Below, piece by piece: positions 5,585 to 8,798 of a DNA stretch of 8,798 nt (position 1 is its first letter; every line of letters begins with the position of its first letter). Location: contig CALCMV010000017.1 in NCBI GenBank assembly GCA_937967535.1, forward strand, positions 1 to 8,798, written 5' to 3'. The DNA is from an uncultured Saprospiraceae bacterium. Lineage in GTDB: Bacteria; Bacteroidota; Bacteroidia; Chitinophagales; Saprospiraceae. The position numbers were made by a program, and so were the translations under genes. Below the pieces are notes generated by a model. That model saw only the letters and a program-made list of their open reading frames with translations, did no database searches and was not told the DNA's origin.

Positions 5585-6019
5585 GTGAAAAAAATAGACG
5601 CTATTACCATAGAACAATCCATACAAAAGATGCGTGCTGAAGACAAGCAATGGATGGAAGATACTATGAAATTACTTCGAGGAAACCTCACCGATGAAGA
5701 ACGCTATGCCTACGAAATAGAACTTGCCAAAGTGGGTTACATGATTGGTGCAGATGAGCGTGACGAAAGACGAAGACAAGAAACCGAGCAACAAATGGAA
5801 ATAGCAGAACGAAAAACCGAAGCAGCAGAACGAAAAATCGAAGCAGCAGAACGAAAAATGAAGGAAAATGAACAAAGAGCAAAAGAAATAGAAGAAGCAT
5901 TATCAATTACACTAACAAGTTTGTTACAGAAAGGCATACTTTCTGATGAGGAAATTGCCCATACGTTTAATGTAAGTTTAGAAAAAATACAAGAAATCAA
6001 ACAACAAATAAACAAGTAA
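5585..6019 (+). CDS. coiled-coil protein with Rpn/transposase-like C-terminal tail
   Basis: 144 residues, no signal peptide, function unknown. Residues 1-60 are helical and charged (KKIDAITIEQSIQKMRAEDK, NLTDEERYAYEIELAKVGYM). Residues 61-105 form a highly charged coiled coil. At DNA level 5804-5864 this is almost three copies of a 21-bp unit encoding the heptad AERKxEA. The last 35 residues (SLLQKGILSDEEIAHTFNVSLEKIQEIKQ) resemble the small helix-turn-helix-like tail of Rpn/PD-(D/E)XK transposase-family proteins common in Bacteroidota, but the nuclease domain is absent. It could be a detached tail domain or a family of its own. GTG at 5585 is the only plausible start for the full N-terminus. 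The next gene starts 5 bp after its stop, so the two are probably cotranscribed. Confidence 0.7.
   Translation: MKKIDAITIEQSIQKMRAEDKQWMEDTMKLLRGNLTDEERYAYEIELAKVGYMIGADERDERRRQETEQQMEIAERKTEAAERKIEAAERKMKENEQRAKEIEEALSITLTSLLQKGILSDEEIAHTFNVSLEKIQEIKQQINK
5804..5864 (+). repeat. 21-bp tandem repeat inside the coiled-coil gene
   Basis: Units at 5804-5824, 5825-5845 and a partial one from 5846 share GCAGAACGAAAAAYCGAAGC. The period equals seven codons, one coiled-coil heptad (AERKTEA, AERKIEA, AERKMKE), so unit gain or loss keeps frame and heptad phase. Confidence 0.85.
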
Positions 6020-6024
6020 AACCT

Positions 6025-6699
6025 TTGGGTACACTCGAAATCATCTACGAAACCCAAAACCTTATCGCCATCAACAAACCACACGGCTTACTCGTACATC
6101 GTACTAAAATAGCCAATGACGCTGATGTATTCGCCTTACAACTCCTTAGAAATCAAATCAATCGGCGCGTATATCCTGCCCATCGCTTAGACCGCAAAAC
6201 TTCGGGTGTTCTTTTATTTGCCAAAAATCCTGATACCAATTCCACACTTCAACAGCTATTCCAACAAAGAAAAATTACAAAAACCTATATCGCGCTTGTA
6301 CGTGGTTTTACGGATAAAAACGGTATGATTGATTATGCGATTGGTGAAAATGGAAAATTGCAAAATGCGATAACTCACTACGAATTAATCCAACATTTTG
6401 AAATCCCCGTTCCTTTTGGCGAGCATCAGACTTCGCGTTATAGTCTCCTCAAATTAAGCCCCCAAACAGGTCGCTTTCATCAACTCCGCAAACATATGGC
6501 GCACATCTTCCACCCCATCGTCGGCGACAGACCACACGGCTGCAACAAACAAAATAAACTCTGGAAAACTCGCTTTGACATGACCACCATGCTCCTACAC
6601 GCCCAAAGCCTCGAATTTGAATGGAACAATGAAACGATTCACATTCAAGCAGAAAAAAGCGAAGAATTCAAACGGGTATTGGAAATTTTAAAACCGTAG
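6025..6699 (+). CDS. truC: RluA-family pseudouridine synthase, probably TruC-type tRNA enzyme
   Basis: Cytosolic enzyme that isomerises uridine to pseudouridine; TruC acts at position 65 of certain tRNAs. 224 residues, fitting TruC. N-terminal motif LEIIYETQNLIAINKPHGLLVHRT (4-27) is typical. The catalytic segment YPAHRLDRKTSGVLLFAKN has the nucleophile D56. RKITKTYIALVRG and the later RYSLLKLSPQTGRFHQLRKHMAHIFHPIVGDRPHG complete the RluA fold. There is no S4 domain, as expected for TruC. The start is TTG 6025: no ATG or GTG exists in this frame back to the stop at 5968, and the protein N-terminus aligns with the family there. It follows the coiled-coil gene by 5 bp. Its TAG stop is shared with the GTAG of a REP-like hairpin. 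Other RluA subfamilies are possible but fit less well. Confidence 0.9.
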   Translation: MGTLEIIYETQNLIAINKPHGLLVHRTKIANDADVFALQLLRNQINRRVYPAHRLDRKTSGVLLFAKNPDTNSTLQQLFQQRKITKTYIALVRGFTDKNGMIDYAIGENGKLQNAITHYELIQHFEIPVPFGEHQTSRYSLLKLSPQTGRFHQLRKHMAHIFHPIVGDRPHGCNKQNKLWKTRFDMTTMLLHAQSLEFEWNNETIHIQAEKSEEFKRVLEILKP

Positions 6700-6724
6700 C
6701 GCGGCACTTCCAGTCCGTGCCGCG
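6696..6724 (+). repeat. GTAG-headed REP-like hairpin overlapping a stop codon
   Basis: GTAG (6696-6699) is followed by perfect 8-bp arms CGCGGCAC (6700-6707) and GTGCCGCG (6717-6724) around the loop TTCCAGTCC. The TAG of GTAG is the stop codon of the pseudouridine synthase gene. A GTAG foot before a GC-rich hairpin is the form of REP sequences mobilised by RAYT transposases. No RAYT gene lies in the window. Confidence 0.8.
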
Positions 6725-6737
6725 TTAGTTTTGCATT

Positions 6738-6769
6738 TTGCAATTAGAATTTTAAAATTCTTATATTTG
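6738..6769 (+). promoter_or_regulatory. mutA promoter, Bacteroidota type
   Basis: TTG at 6738-6740 and TATATTTG at 6762-6769 are separated by 21 bp, an exact TAnnTTTG match. Only 4 bp separate the -7 box from the ATG at 6774, so the transcript should be leaderless or nearly so. Confidence 0.65.
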
Positions 6770-6773
6770 CAAC

Positions 6774-7991
6774 ATGAAAAATACCAAGCTATTCGCCGAA
6801 TTTGAACCCATCCCTACCGAAGATTGGCTTGCCAAAATCGAAAAAGACCTCAAAGGCAAAGCTGTTGACAGTCTCGATTGGCAAGTTGATGAAGGACTCA
6901 GCATGAAGCCTTTTTATCGCCAAGAGGATTTGGACAAATTGCCGGATTTGGCGCGAAAAACTTCTGATAATAATTGGCACATTCAAGAAGACATCGAAGT
7001 AGAAGACGGTATCGCTGCCATCAAACGCGCCAACAAACGCGCCCTTCAAACGCTCATGCAAGGTGCGACTTCCATTTTATTTATTTTGGATAATGTCATT
7101 TCCGAAAAGGACTTTTTGGCATTGATGAAAGGCATTCATCCGCAGATGGTATCGTTGAATTTTGGGGGTTTATTTACCGAAAGCGAACCGGGTACGGTAT
7201 TGGAATATTTTAAATCATTTTTAAAGAAAAATAAAACAAAAAAAACGGACGTACACGGTGGTGTGTGGGTCGATCCGGTAGGATTTTTCGTTGATACGGG
7301 TGAATATTACGAAACCTACGAAGAGGATATGATGGAAGTCGAAGGCGCGATATTGACCGCCACACATGCCCTGCCCAATTTTTCGGCTATCAATGTTGAT
7401 ACCACAACTTTTCACAATCAAGGCACACAAGCGGCGCAAGAATTGGCAATTGCCTTATCCATTGGTAGTGAGTATCTTACGCGCCTTACAGAGTTTGAAT
7501 TGGAAGCCGAGACGGTGGCGCAACACATGCAATTTACCTTCTGTGCAGCGAGTAGTTATTTTGTCGAAATTGCCAAATTACGTGCTTTTCGTCTACTATG
7601 GCGTGAGGTGCAAAAGGCTTACGAAATCGCTACACCCACGCCCACACGCATCCACGCCAAGACCTCTCTCCGCACCCAAAGCGATGACCAACATACCAAC
7701 ATGATTCACGCTACTACGGAGGCGATGTCTGCCATACTTGGCGGCGCAGATAGCCTTACTGTCATAGCCTCCGACCTTGTACATGGCGACCCCGAAGACT
7801 TTACCCGACGCATCGCTCGCAATGTGCAGCACATCCTCAAACACGAAAGCTACCTAGACCGAGTATCCGACCCCGCAGCCGGAAGTTATTATATCGAAAA
7901 ACTGACGCAGCAATTGGCACAGGTGGCTTGGGGGAAATTTCAGAAGATAGAAAAGGAAGGAGGAATTTTGGGCTTTATGGAGGAGGAGTAA
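6774..7991 (+). CDS. mutA: methylmalonyl-CoA mutase small subunit, probably C-terminally truncated
   Basis: Non-catalytic partner of the B12-dependent enzyme that interconverts succinyl-CoA and (R)-methylmalonyl-CoA, used in propionate metabolism. 405 residues. The N-terminus FAEFEPIPTEDWLAKIEKDLKGK is typical of the Bacteroidota small subunit, as are HNQGTQAAQELAIALSIGSEYLTRL, the FVEIAKLRAFRLLWREV helix, HAKTSLRTQSDDQHTN, EAMSAILGGADSL and the SDPAAGSYYIEKLTQQLAQVAWGKFQKIEKEGG segment. No B12-binding domain is present, as expected. Relatives I know continue after the GG for some 40-60 residues (an ESAxKEQ-type helix and an LLGTNKYPN-type strand). Here the protein stops at GFMEEE, exactly where a repeat begins. 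The large subunit gene, normally just downstream, is absent. Whether the product is functional is uncertain. Confidence 0.88.
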   Translation: MKNTKLFAEFEPIPTEDWLAKIEKDLKGKAVDSLDWQVDEGLSMKPFYRQEDLDKLPDLARKTSDNNWHIQEDIEVEDGIAAIKRANKRALQTLMQGATSILFILDNVISEKDFLALMKGIHPQMVSLNFGGLFTESEPGTVLEYFKSFLKKNKTKKTDVHGGVWVDPVGFFVDTGEYYETYEEDMMEVEGAILTATHALPNFSAINVDTTTFHNQGTQAAQELAIALSIGSEYLTRLTEFELEAETVAQHMQFTFCAASSYFVEIAKLRAFRLLWREVQKAYEIATPTPTRIHAKTSLRTQSDDQHTNMIHATTEAMSAILGGADSLTVIASDLVHGDPEDFTRRIARNVQHILKHESYLDRVSDPAAGSYYIEKLTQQLAQVAWGKFQKIEKEGGILGFMEEE

Positions 7992-8072
7992 AACGTAAAA
8001 CGATTTTGCAAATCGTAATTTGTACAAGAAAGTCCTTGATGTTAGGAACGATTTATAAAATCGTTTTACCTT
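7992..8072. repeat. inverted pair of dispersed palindromic repeats (possible rearrangement scar)
   Basis: Left copy 7992-8016 and right copy 8048-8072 face each other. They share a perfect 13-bp inverted repeat (7995-8007 against 8057-8069), extended to 22 bp with two mismatches (7995-8016 against 8048-8069). Bases 7992-8016 are the exact reverse complement of 478-502 upstream of glyA. The pair starts one base after the mutA stop and ends 5 bp before the stop of the convergent gene fragment. It may serve as a bidirectional terminator hairpin. Confidence 0.85.
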
Positions 8073-8077
8073 ACATT

Positions 8078-8269
8078 TTACAGTTGACCGATAATATAAA
8101 ACAGGTTGCGGCGGATAATGACATTCGGTTTATCTACCAAATTAGAGGTGTAAATTCTCGCTTCTATTTTGCGAATAATACCCTGTTCCAACAAATACCC
8201 AATTTGTCGAGATACACGCACATCCGATGACGAAAATATGACTTCAGGTAAATCTCCTATCTTTAGCAT
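8078..8269 (-). pseudogene. truncated winged-helix regulator, AbiEi-antitoxin type N-terminus
   Basis: 63 residues remain: MLKIGDLPEVIFSSSDVRVSRQIGYLLEQGIIRKIEARIYTSN (1-43) reads as a small winged helix. IFSSSDV forms the first helix, SRQIGYLLEQGII the recognition helix and RKIEARIYTS the wing. It resembles the AbiEi-type DNA-binding domain found at the start of antitoxins and of some Fic-linked proteins. Relatives go on past the NLFYIIGQL segment into a much longer effector or antitoxin domain; here a TAA follows immediately and the inverted repeats begin. No continuation is seen in another frame. ATG 8269 is preferred over the TTG at 8272. Three operator-like direct repeats lie just upstream, as expected for an autoregulator. 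It could also be a short stand-alone regulator. The family call is inference. Confidence 0.5.
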
Positions 8270-8273
8270 CAAT

Positions 8274-8362
8274 AAATTTTTCCTACTTAAATGGTTAGAA
8301 TTAATGTTTTTGTTAAATTTTTCCTACCTAATTGGATTTTTTGTTAAATTTTTCCTACTTAA
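8274..8362 (-). promoter_or_regulatory. three direct repeats, probable operator sites
   Basis: AAATTTTTCCTACYTAA occurs at 8274-8290, 8315-8331 and 8346-8362, with one base varying at 8328. Copies two and three share a longer 25-bp match (8307-8331 and 8338-8362). The start-to-start spacings are 41 and 31 bp, close to four and three helical turns, so all three face the same side of the DNA. The first lies 4 bp upstream of the regulator ATG. Confidence 0.75.
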
Positions 8363-8501
8363 AGTTAATTTATAAGAGATTTAGAACTCTACGAAGGGAG
8401 TAATGAATAAAAAACACCCAATCATTTTCATATCCCGATACTACATCGTATTTTTGAAAATATAATACTTTTTATTGAACGTAGAACGAAGTACACACTA
8501 A
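8363..8501. other. spacer between the regulator operators and the jetA-like gene
   Basis: AT-rich divergent spacer. Besides the putative promoter it holds a GGGAG followed closely by an ATG (8403) that opens a 20-codon frame, MNKKHPIIFISRYYIVFLKI, ending before 8466. This could be a leader peptide or a chance frame; nothing else recognisable is seen. Confidence 0.4.
8425..8456 (+). promoter_or_regulatory. possible promoter of the DUF3375/JetA-like gene
   Basis: TATTTTTG at 8449-8456 matches TAnnTTTG. A TTTT at 8425-8428 stands 20 bp upstream where TTTG is expected. Transcription from near 8462 would leave a leader of about 40 nt before ATG 8502. Confidence 0.4.
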
Positions 8502-8798
8502 ATGCTCAATACGAATGAAATATCCAACCTATTCGATACCTCACCGAGTTTAAAGCTCTTGGCTTCGCGAAATCGCAACCGCATTATCGCCTTCTTTTTG
8601 TTGATATTCGATACTGAAAATCCGAGTGCTGTACCGGAAGATGTTTTGTTGGTCAGACTTGCCGATTTTTTTAGTGACGTTGATTTTGAAGAAGATAATG
8701 AGGAGGACATTCCCCAAAACTTCGAGGAAAGAGCCAAACGCACCGTCAAAATATGGGTCGGCGACGAATATTTAACCAATTATCAAAACGAAATGGGA
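8502..8798 (+). CDS. jetA: N-terminus of DUF3375 protein, Wadjet JetA-like kleisin (cut by window end)
   Basis: The frame is open from ATG 8502 through the window edge (99 codons). A TAA lies directly before the ATG at 8499-8501, so this start is firm. No clear Shine-Dalgarno is seen. The segment FDTSPSLKLLASRNRNRIIAFFLLIF (11-36) followed by VPEDVLLVRLADFFSD, an acidic linker and FEERAKRTVKIWVGDEYLTNYQNEMG has the layout of the DUF3375 N-terminus. Family members there have an SPxxKLLRAxNAPLIxAFL-like helix, an LxxxLADxL helix, then a region ending in W and a GxLRxYY-like turn. DUF3375 is JetA, the MukF-like kleisin of the Wadjet complex (JetABCD), which cleaves small circular plasmids. If this is right, jetB (DUF4194), an SMC-like jetC and a TOPRIM nuclease jetD should follow beyond 8798. 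The call rests on pattern memory over 99 residues. Confidence 0.7.
   Translation, partial: MLNTNEISNLFDTSPSLKLLASRNRNRIIAFFLLIFDTENPSAVPEDVLLVRLADFFSDVDFEEDNEEDIPQNFEERAKRTVKIWVGDEYLTNYQNEMG

Noticed and set aside
5585..6019. Remnant of a complete Rpn/PD-(D/E)XK transposase gene
   Set aside because: The upstream 138 bp carry no nuclease-domain coding in any frame, and the protein has its own coherent N-terminus, so a plain truncated pseudogene is not supported.
7992..8072. Terminal inverted repeats of an insertion sequence
   Set aside because: Only about 30 bp lie between the arms with no coding capacity, and I see no target-site duplication; a hairpin repeat pair or scar fits better.
7928..8230. 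100-codon + strand frame overlapping the end of mutA and the regulator remnant
   Set aside because: It covers mutA coding sequence, the inverted repeats and the antisense of the winged-helix gene, and its product shows no family features or continuation of mutA.
8403..8465. 20-codon frame after a GGGAG motif upstream of the jetA-like gene
   Set aside because: It is too short to support; the purine-rich motif could be chance, and Bacteroidota rarely depend on such sites. Mentioned in the spacer entry only.

Overview
The window looks like chromosomal DNA of a member of the Bacteroidota, probably from the Saprospiria/Chitinophagia/Cytophagia side. Four things point there: TTG...TAnnTTTG promoters of the Bacteroidota type in front of several genes, an almost complete lack of Shine-Dalgarno sequences, the split methylmalonyl-CoA mutase small subunit, and AT-rich spacers. 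The assignment is inferred from gene content and promoter form, not from a search.

Layout. Positions 1-599 are a long spacer with a possible 3' end of an upstream gene (1-63), a strong palindrome, a heptamer repeat, a dispersed 25-bp repeat and the glyA promoter. Then come glyA (600-1892, +), a small exported Cys-rich protein (2077-2508, +), a convergent DUF937 protein (2586-3197, -), a 515-bp divergent spacer, dodecin (3713-3913, +), a MacB/FtsX-type ABC permease (4211-5446, +), a coiled-coil protein (5585-6019, +) in a tight pair with a TruC/RluA-type pseudouridine synthase (6025-6699, +), and the methylmalonyl-CoA mutase small subunit (6774-7991, +), which seems to lack its C-terminal tail. 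From about 7992 the character changes. A short segment bounded by inverted repeats separates mutA from a truncated, convergent winged-helix regulator of antitoxin type (8078-8269, -). That gene has three helically phased operator-like repeats in front of it. At the right edge a new + strand gene begins (8502 to beyond 8798) whose N-terminus resembles DUF3375, the JetA kleisin subunit of the Wadjet anti-plasmid SMC system. The right end therefore looks like the edge of a defence/accessory island.

The named genes are mostly unrelated housekeeping functions (one-carbon metabolism, tRNA modification, propionate/methylmalonyl-CoA metabolism, flavin handling, membrane export), and only the 5585/6025 pair looks like an operon.

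The most unusual part is the spacers. Nearly every gene junction carries its own short tandem repeat in strict 7- or 8-bp register (133-167, 1901-2070, 2558-2582, 3918-4060, 4155-4210). Each has a different sequence, and several butt directly against a start or stop codon. Two of them are built as opposed arms that would fold into very long hairpins. A second class, two GTAG-headed REP-like hairpins, sits exactly at the ends of two genes (5448 and 6696). A third, a 25-bp palindromic repeat, occurs upstream of glyA and at the mutA scar.
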